64,000 nucleotides of DNA from UBA11400 sp964473555 (GTDB taxonomy: Bacteria > Bacteroidota > Rhodothermia > Balneolales > HLUCCA01). Under the pieces are notes generated by a model, which ran no database searches, had not been told where the DNA came from, and saw nothing but the letters and a program-made list of their open reading frames with translations. The stretch covers positions 1 to 64,000 of the forward strand of contig CAYYPL010000007.1 of NCBI GenBank assembly GCA_964473555.1. The letters are read 5' to 3'. Every line of letters begins with the position of its first letter. Position 1 is the first letter of the stretch. Position numbers and translations under genes: made by a program. Below are positions 1-7,021 of this stretch, piece by piece.

Positions 1-126
1 ATCTAACCTTTAGACAGCACCTTTTCTATTTTTACACAAGGATAAGGACATTACCATTAGCATATAGAAAGCAAAGAGGTTATTGTTATTTTAGCATAAA
101 AGTATACATACCCCCAGATTAATTCC

Positions 127-711
127 ATGCAATCGGAACAATTCATAGACAAACGCAAATTTGTCGTGAAGAACAAGTATTTGACCCTGGCGAATTTCTT
201 TTCGTTCAGTAGAATTCTCGTGGCTCCGATTTTGGTAATACTTCATTACAAACAGGGTATTAGTACATTATTTACAACCCTGGTAGTCTACGCGATATTG
301 TCGGATTATCTGGATGGGTGGGCTGCCCGATTTAACAATGAAATTACAGAGTTAGGAAAAGTAGCAGATCCTGTTGCGGACAAACTTTTGGCTGGAATCC
401 TCTTTATTTATGCGGGATGGATTGACTTGATTCCAATCTGGTTTGTTTCTCTTTGTTTAGGAAGGGATTTTTTGATCTTGTTGGGTTCTTTGTTCATTGG
501 CAGGAAAAAAGGAAAAGTCGCGATGTCGGTGATGTCAGGTAAAATATTCGTAAATTTCCTAGCTGCGTACTGGATTATGGCGTTTTTTTTCCCGTCATAC
601 GTACAAATAATCTTGTACTTGTTAATTTCAACCACTGTTATTTTGGTTTATTCGTTTTTTGATTATGTATATCGATTTATCCAGATTCAGCGTGGAGCAG
701 ATTATAACTAA
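127..711 (+). CDS. pgsA: CDP-diacylglycerol--glycerol-3-phosphate 3-phosphatidyltransferase
   Basis: Integral membrane enzyme that makes phosphatidylglycerol phosphate from CDP-diacylglycerol and glycerol 3-phosphate. The CDP-alcohol phosphatidyltransferase signature is complete: D60, D63-G64, A67-R68, G77, D81 and D85 in the spacing DxxDGxxAR-x8-GxxxDxxxD. Several hydrophobic segments surround it, and 194 residues is normal for the family. PgsA is favoured over other CDP-alcohol transferases by length and motif, but substrate choice cannot be proved from sequence. ftsY starts 8 bases downstream, so the two may be cotranscribed. A near-consensus -7 box (TATTTTAG) lies about 30-40 bases upstream of the start. 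Confidence 0.85.
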   Translation: MQSEQFIDKRKFVVKNKYLTLANFFSFSRILVAPILVILHYKQGISTLFTTLVVYAILSDYLDGWAARFNNEITELGKVADPVADKLLAGILFIYAGWIDLIPIWFVSLCLGRDFLILLGSLFIGRKKGKVAMSVMSGKIFVNFLAAYWIMAFFFPSYVQIILYLLISTTVILVYSFFDYVYRFIQIQRGADYN

Positions 712-719
712 TTCTACCT

Positions 720-1673
720 ATGGGTTTTCTAGAAAAACTTGGATTTAAGAAAAAAGAACGTCTTGAGGCAGGTCTTGAAAAGAGCCGTGAGGGCATTGTT
801 GGCAGACTGAGCCGGGCGATTGCCGGAAAAGATACGGTGGATGATGAGATTCTGGATGAGCTGGAAGAGATTCTCATCCGTTCGGATGTTGGTGTGCCTA
901 CCACGTTGAAAATTATAAAACGGGTTGAACAGCGCGTGGCCCGCGACAAATATTTAAACAGTGGTGAGCTGCAACGGATTCTACGTGATGAAATCATTTC
1001 GTTATTACGGGATAATGATCCTGGCAGACCTGCTGAGTTTGATGCCGATTTGTCTGAAAAACCACACGTAGTACTAATCGTTGGTGTAAATGGAGTGGGA
1101 AAAACAACGACTATAGGAAAACTTGCCAATCTGTATAAAATAGCAGGTAAATCCGTTTTTCTAGGCGCAGCAGATACCTTTCGTGCAGCCGCAGTACAGC
1201 AATTAACTATATGGAGCCAAAGGGCTGGCGTTCCTATCATTCAGCAGGGGCAGGGCGCTGATCCTGCAGCCGTTGCTTTCGATACTGTCTCTGCGGCAAA
1301 ATCCAGGCATGCAGACGTTGTTCTCATTGACACAGCTGGCCGATTACATAATAAAACAGCTTTAATGGATGAGTTGGGGAAGATTAAACGTGTTATAAGC
1401 AAAGTGATAGAAAACGCTCCACATGAAGTGATTCTTGTGCTAGATGCTTCAACGGGACAAAACGCCATGTTACAAGCTAAAGCATTTACTCAGGCGGTTG
1501 ATATCACCGGGCTGGCACTTACAAAACTTGATGGTACTGCCAGGGGTGGAATAGTAATTGGGATATCCTCTGAGTTAAATGTCCCGGTAAAATACATAGG
1601 TGTTGGTGAGAAAATAGAAGATCTCCAAATATTTGATCGTACATCTTTCGTTGAAGCGCTGTTCAAAGACTAA
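720..1673 (+). CDS. ftsY: Signal recognition particle receptor FtsY
   Basis: SRP-receptor GTPase that docks ribosome-SRP complexes at the SecYEG translocon. The NG domain is complete: P-loop GVNGVGKTT (about 122-130), DTFRAAA (152-158), DTAGR (204-208) and TKLDG (268-272). There is almost no acidic A domain: the protein starts with a short basic amphipathic stretch (MGFLEKLGFKKK) that probably binds membrane, as in other short FtsY proteins. At 317 residues it has the size of the short form found in Bacteroidota. It follows pgsA by 8 bases. The relic of a glutamate dehydrogenase gene begins about 25 bases after the stop. Confidence 0.95.
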   Translation: MGFLEKLGFKKKERLEAGLEKSREGIVGRLSRAIAGKDTVDDEILDELEEILIRSDVGVPTTLKIIKRVEQRVARDKYLNSGELQRILRDEIISLLRDNDPGRPAEFDADLSEKPHVVLIVGVNGVGKTTTIGKLANLYKIAGKSVFLGAADTFRAAAVQQLTIWSQRAGVPIIQQGQGADPAAVAFDTVSAAKSRHADVVLIDTAGRLHNKTALMDELGKIKRVISKVIENAPHEVILVLDASTGQNAMLQAKAFTQAVDITGLALTKLDGTARGGIVIGISSELNVPVKYIGVGEKIEDLQIFDRTSFVEALFKD

Positions 1674-1697
1674 AGCACATACTTAAGTTCATTGTAG

Positions 1698-1994
1698 CGG
1701 TATCTATATCTGGAAAATCAGTTAACCGTACATAATCCTCACCGGATTAAAGCCAAAATGATAGGAGAAGGCACATACGGTCCTACAACTGCTGAAACAC
1801 ACGATATATTGAAATAACGCGGTACAGATGAAAGGGGTTTGGTTGATTGCGGACTTGAAGATACCGTGATTGCTGCCTAAAACGAGATCTAGGAAATCCG
1901 TGATAGACACAACATCGACTTTAGAACAGCAGCTTTTGTGAGTGTCATCAACAAGATTGTTCCGTCTAATGAACAACCGGGTACTATCTCATGA
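1698..1994 (+). pseudogene. Decayed 3' remnant of a glutamate dehydrogenase gene
   Basis: Read in one frame without frameshifts, this stretch gives ENQLTVHN, then HRIKAKMIGEGTYGPTTAET followed by HDIL, then a second block containing GLVDCGLEDT, RDRHNIDFRTAAF and SVINKI, ending at a stop at 1992-1994. These match two landmarks of Glu dehydrogenase: the AK-x-I-x-EG-x-x-GPTT-x-EA strand of the NAD(P)-binding domain, and the C-terminal LDxRTAAxxxAIxK helix preceded by a GLEYTM-like segment. Three in-frame stops (1815, 1878, 1890) break it, and the roughly 100 residues normally between the blocks are missing. No remains of the N-terminal two thirds are visible upstream. An antisense reading frame at 1722-1976 is taken to be a shadow. 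Confidence 0.8.
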
Positions 1995-2008
1995 TCAGTA
2001 GATATGCA

Positions 2009-2042
2009 TAAAAAAAGACCTCGCCCTTCTACAAGCGAGGTC
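2009..2042 (-). terminator. Orphan intrinsic terminator facing left
   Basis: Perfect 8-bp stem GACCTCGC/GCGAGGTC (2017-2024 with 2035-2042), 10-nt loop, and a run of A at 2009-2016 that reads as a U tract only on the minus strand. It is therefore oriented to stop transcription arriving from the right, yet no minus-strand gene of 60 codons or more exists between here and adk. It lies just beyond the glutamate dehydrogenase relic. Confidence 0.65.
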
Positions 2043-2557
2043 CTGGGTCTTAGTCGTCAATAGATGTATGTGATTTGAGATTCTTGAGTGATAAAAAAGT
2101 CTATTTGTGTTATCACTACATCCTTAATTTACGCAGTTTTGTAGCTTAATTCAACAACATTTACATATAACTGCAGTTATAATGTTACTTTTTTACGTTT
2201 ATTTACGTTTTTATATTGGTTTTACATATTTTTTGGCGCGGTTTTTGTTAGAAATCAGGTGTCATATAATTGTAATGTAAAATCAAGCACGTATTCAAAG
2301 AACTTATCTAGATAACATTTAAATAACGCCTTTTGTTCCTGAATATTGTTTAAGAATTTGGATCATTTATTGTTAGTCCCAAAAGCGATTTCAGACAGTT
2401 TAATTGACATTAACTACTCTGTCTACAAAGATAACCGTGGAGATGTAGTTAATTATCCACATTTAACATCATTATCTTTTTTGTATTTGCTTATCTTAGC
2501 CGACTAAACAAGAAGAGATACATTCATATTTAATATTTAAATCTTAACTGGTTAGCT
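2043..2557. other. AT-rich noncoding stretch upstream of adk
   Basis: No credible protein gene on either strand. It contains an inverted repeat AGTGATAA/TTATCACT (2087-2094 and 2110-2117), two close copies of TTTACGTTT (about 2193-2211), a minus-strand TATCTTTG box (2426-2433) and one perfect DnaA box TTATCCACA (2453-2461). A weak adk promoter element (TATCTTAG, 2492-2499) lies about 60 bases before adk. A minus-strand RNA running from the TATCTTTG box to the orphan terminator at 2009 is possible but not shown. Confidence 0.4.
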
Positions 2558-3112
2558 ATGCGAATCATATTATTTGGTCCTCCGGGAGCTGGAAAAGGGA
2601 CTCAGGCAAAATTATTGGAATTATCATTACATGTACCCCAATTATCAACCGGAGATATGTTCCGTAACGCCATTAAAAATGAGACTCCACTTGGAAAAAA
2701 AGTGAAGGCCATACTTGATTCGGGTAAACTTGTATCTGATGAAGTAGTTATTGAAATGGTTCAGGAAACGATTGATAAATCTGAATATGCAGGTGGATAT
2801 ATCCTTGATGGATTTCCACGAACTGTTGCTCAGGCAGAAGCTTTTGATTCCCTTTTAGCCAAGCGAGGTGAGCAAGTTGATGTCTTTATTGCTATGGAAG
2901 TACCCGAAGATGAGTTGGTCTCCAGACTCGTTAACCGTGGTCAAGGTCGCGAAGACGACACGCCTGAGAAAATCAAAGTTCGCCTTAAAGTCTATGAACA
3001 GGAAACTGCACCTGTTATAGAACATTACAGCAAAAAAGGCATGTTCAAAAGCGTTAATGGACTCGGAACCGTTGATGAAATCCAACAACGCCTGATCGAC
3101 GCTATCAGGTAA
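2558..3112 (+). CDS. adk: Adenylate kinase, short (zinc-less) form
   Basis: Converts ATP + AMP to 2 ADP in the cytoplasm. The P-loop GPPGAGKGT sits at residues 7-15, the AMP-binding STGDMFR at 30-36 and DGFPRT at 84-89. The LID is the short version (QGREDD, about 129-134) without the four-residue zinc site, giving 184 residues rather than about 215. The gene stands alone: a long AT-rich leader precedes it and a strong hairpin follows it, so it is probably monocistronic. Confidence 0.96.
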   Translation: MRIILFGPPGAGKGTQAKLLELSLHVPQLSTGDMFRNAIKNETPLGKKVKAILDSGKLVSDEVVIEMVQETIDKSEYAGGYILDGFPRTVAQAEAFDSLLAKRGEQVDVFIAMEVPEDELVSRLVNRGQGREDDTPEKIKVRLKVYEQETAPVIEHYSKKGMFKSVNGLGTVDEIQQRLIDAIR

Positions 3113-3135
3113 ATAATCAGCTATTTATTACTTCA

Positions 3136-3174
3136 AGGTTCGAAATACAATGTATTTCGAACCTATTTTATTTT
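3136..3174. terminator. Bidirectional terminator between adk and the converging metalloenzyme gene
   Basis: Near-perfect 14-bp inverted repeat AGGTTCGAAATACA / TGTATTTCGAACCT (3136-3149 and 3151-3164), followed by ATTTTATTTT. It sits between two converging genes and overlaps the last codons of the leftward one. Confidence 0.75.
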
Positions 3175-4061
3175 AAACTATCCAGAATAGCCGGAGTAAC
3201 ATCCTGAATAGATTCAACTTGCCTGAAGTAACCCGCATTTGGTCCAAATACGATCAAAGGTACCGGATTCATAGTGTGGGTTTTAACCGACAAATCTTCA
3301 AGGTTTCCATGATCGCTGGTAAGAACTAGTGTCTGATCAGATGGTTTTGATCTCAGGTAATGATGTATAAAAGAATCCAGACGTTCAATTGCTTGAAAAG
3401 CTAACTTCATATCCTGTTCATGACCCGCTTTATCTGTCAGATAATATTCCATCAATGTCAATTCATAAGTCAAACTCACTTTAGCAACACGTTCAGCAGC
3501 CTGATTAACAGTAATCGGTGGAATATCCAGGCTTAAATGCTTGCGCCAATAATCCTGAACGATTTCAGCGGTAATCGCTTCTTCATGTAATACTTCGTCA
3601 AGAGAATTAAGCTTTAATCCCGCACTTCTAGTCATTAAGGTGCTGCAGCTCCATCGGTTTCTTACGTTTGCACGGTCAAAAAATATCTGTGGAAAAGCAT
3701 TAATAAAGTAGGGTCGCTTACCCATCATCTGTACTTTCTGAAACAGACTCTCTTCAATTAAAAGATGCTTGATTCCGGTATGAGGATAAGGTCCAAAATG
3801 CTTATCAATGAGTTTTGATGCATTTTGACCTGAGAAAAGTGTAGCTTGACCTGTTCCTGATTGAGGGAGCCCTTCAACACCCAACGTGGCATCGATTGCC
3901 TTATAAACATGATTTTCACTCGAGAAAAACTCAGCAGATGACGACAGTTTTTGTTGATTAGTTAGCGCCGATATACCCGGCCAATTATGCGCAGTAAACG
4001 GATTATAGCCATTATCACTACCTATCCCAATACCATCAACAAACAGGAACAGAATCGACAT
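3168..4061 (-). CDS. Alkaline phosphatase/iPGM-superfamily metalloenzyme without the mutase insert
   Basis: 297-residue protein of the metalloenzyme superfamily (PF01676 type). Metal ligands of the two-metal site are visible in order: D9 in FVDGIG, the candidate nucleophile S68/T70 in QSGTGQATLF, D210 and H214 in TDKAGH, D250-H251 in TSDHGN, and H262 in THTMNPVP. The last two motifs resemble cofactor-independent phosphoglycerate mutase and phosphopentomutase, but the protein is far too short to hold the iPGM insertion domain, so a mutase is unlikely; a phosphatase or phosphotransferase is more plausible. The start codon overlaps the dtd stop (TAATG), which suggests translational coupling. The natural substrate is unknown. 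Confidence 0.7.
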   Translation of the reverse strand: MSILFLFVDGIGIGSDNGYNPFTAHNWPGISALTNQQKLSSSAEFFSSENHVYKAIDATLGVEGLPQSGTGQATLFSGQNASKLIDKHFGPYPHTGIKHLLIEESLFQKVQMMGKRPYFINAFPQIFFDRANVRNRWSCSTLMTRSAGLKLNSLDEVLHEEAITAEIVQDYWRKHLSLDIPPITVNQAAERVAKVSLTYELTLMEYYLTDKAGHEQDMKLAFQAIERLDSFIHHYLRSKPSDQTLVLTSDHGNLEDLSVKTHTMNPVPLIVFGPNAGYFRQVESIQDVTPAILDSLK

Positions 4062-4501
4062 TATTTCTCCAATAATATCGTAACCGGTCCATCATTGACC
4101 AACGAAACCTGCATCATCGCTCCAAATTCACCGCTTTCAACATTAATTCCGGACTCAGATTTAAGATAATCAAGCATATACTCGTACAACGGAATTGCAA
4201 TCTCTGGACGAGCACTTTCAATAAAACTAGGTCGATTTCCCTTGCGTGCATCTCCATATAACGTGAATTGGGAAACAACCAGAATTTCTCCTCTTACATC
4301 CTGTACCGATCGGTTCATTTTATACTCTTCATCATGGAAAATCCTCATTTTCATTACTTTATCACACATCCATTGAACTGTATCCCGTGTGTCATCTGTA
4401 TGAAAACCTGCCAATATTAAAAGTCCTTGACCAATTGATCCAACTACGAAATTATCTACACTAACCTTCGCTTCCGACACACGTTGGAGTACTATTTTCA
4501 T
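4061..4501 (-). CDS. dtd: D-aminoacyl-tRNA deacylase
   Basis: Hydrolyses D-aminoacyl-tRNAs (and Gly-tRNA(Ala)), a proofreading activity acting on free mischarged tRNA. The family landmarks are present: VLQRVSEAKV at the N-terminus, SQFTLYGDA with the catalytic-site residues, NRPSF, and the C-terminal GAMMQVSLVNDGPVT with the conserved NDGPVT. The start at 4501 gives 146 residues, the usual length; a longer frame upstream lacks homology. A TAAATTTG box at 4571-4578 lies 70 bases upstream. The stop overlaps the start of the metalloenzyme gene, so the pair forms an operon. A DnaA-box-like sequence touches its start codon. Confidence 0.94.
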   Translation of the reverse strand: MKIVLQRVSEAKVSVDNFVVGSIGQGLLILAGFHTDDTRDTVQWMCDKVMKMRIFHDEEYKMNRSVQDVRGEILVVSQFTLYGDARKGNRPSFIESARPEIAIPLYEYMLDYLKSESGINVESGEFGAMMQVSLVNDGPVTILLEK

Positions 4502-4875
4502 GTGTATAAGTTTGTTGATAAGTGGATAATCCACGTGAATAATTTGTTAAAAAAAGCGAAAATCAAAATGCAAATTTAGTTATACATTTTCATCCACAGA
4601 AAATGATCATTAACCAACAGCGAATCGGGATAACTTTTTATGTGGATTATGTGACACTATCTACATATATGATATATGTGACCGTGTGAATAAGTGAATA
4701 GATAATTCTGTTAAGCTCTAAAAAAATAATATTCCATTTTCCACATACTTATTCACATAACACTCACAAAATAAACAAGTACTCTGAATAACTTTTTTTT
4801 CCACATATCCACAGCACCTAATAGATAAGAGAACATTTATATAAAAAATTATTTTTAGAAGACATCTGTGGAAAA
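4501..4875. other. Candidate chromosomal replication origin: dense DnaA-box cluster
   Basis: Three perfect TTATNCACA boxes: minus strand 4501-4509 (TTATACACA), minus 4685-4693 and plus 4749-4757 (both TTATTCACA). Eight more 9-mers differ from the consensus by one base: 4521-4529 (-), 4534-4542 (-), 4590-4598 (+), 4641-4649 (-), 4737-4745 (+), 4797-4805 (+), 4805-4813 (+) and 4867-4875 (-). An almost pure A/T tract at 4834-4858 could serve as the unwinding element. The segment is noncoding and lies between divergent genes (dtd leftward, purM rightward). dnaA is not in the window, and GC skew was not computed, so the origin call is inference from box density. Confidence 0.6.
4571..4578 (-). promoter_or_regulatory. 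-7 box (TAAATTTG) for dtd
   Basis: Exact match to the Bacteroidota -7 consensus TAnnTTTG on the minus strand. It predicts transcription starting near 4565, about 64 bases before the dtd start. No clear -33 TTG is seen. It lies inside the DnaA-box cluster, so DnaA could influence dtd expression. Confidence 0.45.
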
Positions 4876-4926
4876 CGTTGGGGAAAAGTATTCCTTTTAA
4901 AGGTTCAAAGACTCTTGCCATCTTTG

Positions 4927-4934
4927 TATCTTTG
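4927..4934 (+). promoter_or_regulatory. -7 box (TATCTTTG) for purM
   Basis: Exact TAnnTTTG match. Predicted transcript start is near 4940, about 30 bases before the chosen purM ATG. The GTG at 4934 that would lengthen purM lies at the end of this box and so cannot be translated from this transcript. Confidence 0.6.
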
Positions 4935-4969
4935 TGCAATCAAAATGCGATTCGTTTTATTCTTTTATT

Positions 4970-5974
4970 ATGTCAAAGCAATTTACCTACAAAGATTCCG
5001 GAGTTGACGTTAAAGCAGGCGAAGAATTGGTTAATTCAATCAAGGGAATCGTCAAAGAAACTCACAATTCATCTGTTTTAACGAACATTGGTGGATTTGG
5101 AGGTCTTTTCAGGGCAAATTTCACTGAATTTAAAGATCCCGTACTAGTAAGTAGTGTAGACGGAGTTGGAACAAAACTTATTGTTGCGTTCAAGATGGAG
5201 AAATATGACACCGTTGGGCAGGATCTCGTTAATCACTGCGTAAACGATATTGCTGTTTGTGGAGCCGAACCCCTTTTCTTTCTGGACTACTTTTCAACAG
5301 GAAAACTTCAACAGCACATTGCGTTTGATGTGATCAAAGGTTTCACACTTGCCTGTAAAGAAAACGGGTGTGCGCTGGTTGGAGGTGAGACCGCAGAAAT
5401 GCCGGATATCTACAAGGATGGAGAGTTTGATCTGGCAGGTACCATTGTGGGAGTTGTAGACCGAAAAGCTGTCATTGATGGATCTAGCGTTAAATCCGGT
5501 GATATTATGTGGGGAGTACCAAGCACCGGACTTCATACTAACGGCTATTCACTGGCGCGCAAGGTTTTATTTAGTACATATGAAGTGAATGATCGTCCTG
5601 AAGAACTTGAAGGTAAAAGTGTAGGTGAGGCTTTACTTGCTGTACACAGATCTTATTTATCCGTGATTCGTGGACTCAAATCTATACCTGGTGTACATGC
5701 ATTTTCTCACATTACAGGAGGTGGCATTGAGGGTAATACAAAGCGAGTTCTGCATGGTGGACTAAAAATGGAAGTGAATTACTCAAGTTGGGAGCGTCCC
5801 CCAATTTTTGAATTGATCCAACAGCTTGGAAATGTACCCGAAGATGATATGCGTTTATCGATGAACCTTGGAATTGGACTGGTTATAATTGCATCACATG
5901 ACGCTACATCGAGTATCAGAAGTTGGTCTGAACATACTGGAGAAACTGTGATTCAAATCGGTAAAGTTGTGTAA
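4970..5974 (+). CDS. purM: Phosphoribosylformylglycinamidine cyclo-ligase (AIR synthetase)
   Basis: Fifth step of purine synthesis: ATP-dependent closure of FGAM to aminoimidazole ribotide. Family landmarks seen: the N-terminal YKDSGVDVKAGEELV, FGGLF, VSSVDGVGTKL (nucleotide/substrate loop), HCVNDI, LVGGETAEMP and HITGGGIEGN. The start at 4970 (MSKQFTY) gives 334 residues; 12 extra codons upstream lie under the promoter box. The AtuA-like gene begins 2 bases after the stop, so the two are cotranscribed. No other pur gene is in the window. Confidence 0.95.
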   Translation: MSKQFTYKDSGVDVKAGEELVNSIKGIVKETHNSSVLTNIGGFGGLFRANFTEFKDPVLVSSVDGVGTKLIVAFKMEKYDTVGQDLVNHCVNDIAVCGAEPLFFLDYFSTGKLQQHIAFDVIKGFTLACKENGCALVGGETAEMPDIYKDGEFDLAGTIVGVVDRKAVIDGSSVKSGDIMWGVPSTGLHTNGYSLARKVLFSTYEVNDRPEELEGKSVGEALLAVHRSYLSVIRGLKSIPGVHAFSHITGGGIEGNTKRVLHGGLKMEVNYSSWERPPIFELIQQLGNVPEDDMRLSMNLGIGLVIIASHDATSSIRSWSEHTGETVIQIGKVV

Positions 5975-5976
5975 TT

Positions 5977-6348
5977 ATGGCACTAGTGAGATTGATTGAA
6001 ATTGCACATGGAAGAAGCGGTGACAAAGGAAATGCGAGTAATGTCGGAATTATTGCCCGTCATCCAGATGTGTATCCATTTCTGAAGGAGGTTTTAACTC
6101 CTGAAGTAGTCAAAGAGCACATGAAATATGTGTGTAAGGGACTAGTTGAGCGATATGAGCTTCCAAATCTTGGTGCTCTGAATTTTATTTTACATGATAG
6201 TTTGGGTGGAGGTGGAACGGTATCACTGAAACTGGATGCACAAGGAAAAACACACGCCATGCAAGTGCTTAAAATGGAATTAGATGTTCCGGACGAGCTT
6301 TTGGAAACAGTCAGAAATATGGTTCCCTGGGAAAAACAATTCGATTAA
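5977..6348 (+). CDS. Stand-alone AtuA C-terminal (ferredoxin-fold) domain protein
   Basis: 123 residues resembling the C-terminal domain of AtuA proteins of acyclic terpene utilisation: HGRSGDKGNASNVGI near residues 11-25, the ALNFILHDSLGGGG segment at about 68-81, then VSLKLDAQGK. In AtuA this domain follows a larger N-terminal part; here it is a separate gene, as also occurs in acyl-CoA catabolic clusters. No carboxylase, thioesterase or AtuA N-terminal domain is nearby. It is tightly linked to purM (2-base gap), which may reflect cotranscription more than shared function. Biochemical role unknown. Confidence 0.75.
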   Translation: MALVRLIEIAHGRSGDKGNASNVGIIARHPDVYPFLKEVLTPEVVKEHMKYVCKGLVERYELPNLGALNFILHDSLGGGGTVSLKLDAQGKTHAMQVLKMELDVPDELLETVRNMVPWEKQFD

Positions 6349-6375
6349 GATGCAAACAACGGATCTTGAGGAAAT

Positions 6376-6408
6376 AAAAAAAGCGGTGTAATGTGTCCCG
6401 CTTTTTTT
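6376..6408. terminator. Bidirectional terminator between the AtuA-like and DUF2911 genes
   Basis: Stem AAAAAAAGCGG / CCGCTTTTTTT (6376-6386 region with 6398-6408), with A run and T run on either side, so it can end transcripts on both strands. It lies between converging genes. Confidence 0.8.
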
Positions 6409-6440
6409 GTTTGATAAAAACCCATAAAGTAGTTTTTTAA

Positions 6441-6983
6441 TTAGGATTTAACGCGAAATGGAATGGTTACTCCGGTATTGTCCCAACGCATCTGAATCGC
6501 CTGTATTTCATTTTCGTTGACAACCAAAATACGGAACGCTTCCCAGATATCTGGGAGGTTTTCCACGGGAACCGTAAATCGGGCGACATCCTGTTCTTCT
6601 TTATAGTCATAAGCACCCCAAAGACCTAATTCACGATTTATAATGATAATCCATTCGTTTTCATTAGGTATCGTGAACAATGAATAATTTCCAGCTGGAA
6701 TCTCAGTGTTGTCGAATACCATGTTTTTGGTCAGGGTGATTTCTGTAGCTTCGTTAGCACCAGTACGCCAAACTTCTCCATAAGGAACCAGTCCCCCAAA
6801 GATAACACGATCGCGTTTAAAGGGCATTCCATATACAATTTTGAGGTAAGCACCATCAACAGTTGTAGCAGAGATCATGGTAGGACTTACGCGCGGATTT
6901 GGAACCTGCTGTGCCTGAATACCTGTCGTATCAGCTACCAGCACAATAAAAAAGGTGTACAGAGAAATGAGAGAAATTTTCAT
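6441..6983 (-). CDS. Secreted DUF2911 family protein
   Basis: 180 residues with a Sec signal peptide (hydrophobic residues 4-18, likely cleavage after about residue 24, before QQVPNP). The body matches DUF2911: VYGMPFKRDR, GGLVPYGEVWRTGANEAT, IPAGNYSLFTIP and W-I-I-I-N-R. The family is common in Bacteroidota and predicted to be a periplasmic or secreted beta-rich protein of unknown activity. The gene is monocistronic: a terminator follows it, and a TAAACCCTAA decamer (6998-7007, minus strand) lies 15 bases before the ATG. The next gene leftward converges. Confidence 0.85.
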   Translation of the reverse strand: MKISLISLYTFFIVLVADTTGIQAQQVPNPRVSPTMISATTVDGAYLKIVYGMPFKRDRVIFGGLVPYGEVWRTGANEATEITLTKNMVFDNTEIPAGNYSLFTIPNENEWIIIINRELGLWGAYDYKEEQDVARFTVPVENLPDIWEAFRILVVNENEIQAIQMRWDNTGVTIPFRVKS

Positions 6984-6997
6984 ATCGATGGAATTGG

Positions 6998-7007
6998 TTA
7001 GGGTTTA
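6998..7007 (-). promoter_or_regulatory. TAAACCCTAA decamer in the leader of the DUF2911 gene
   Basis: One of three exact copies in the window (others at 22361-22370 minus and 43255-43264 plus). Each is on the sense strand and ends 13-15 bases before an ATG. Function unknown; a leader or ribosome-recruitment element is inference. Confidence 0.4.
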
Positions 7008-7021
7008 TATGTTTTATATAA

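Noticed and set aside
1722..1976. 84-codon minus-strand reading frame
   Set aside because: It is antisense to the glutamate dehydrogenase relic, which explains the sequence; no start signal or known motif.
3168..4061. Cofactor-independent phosphoglycerate mutase
   Set aside because: Metal ligands match the superfamily but 297 residues cannot hold the iPGM transferase domain.
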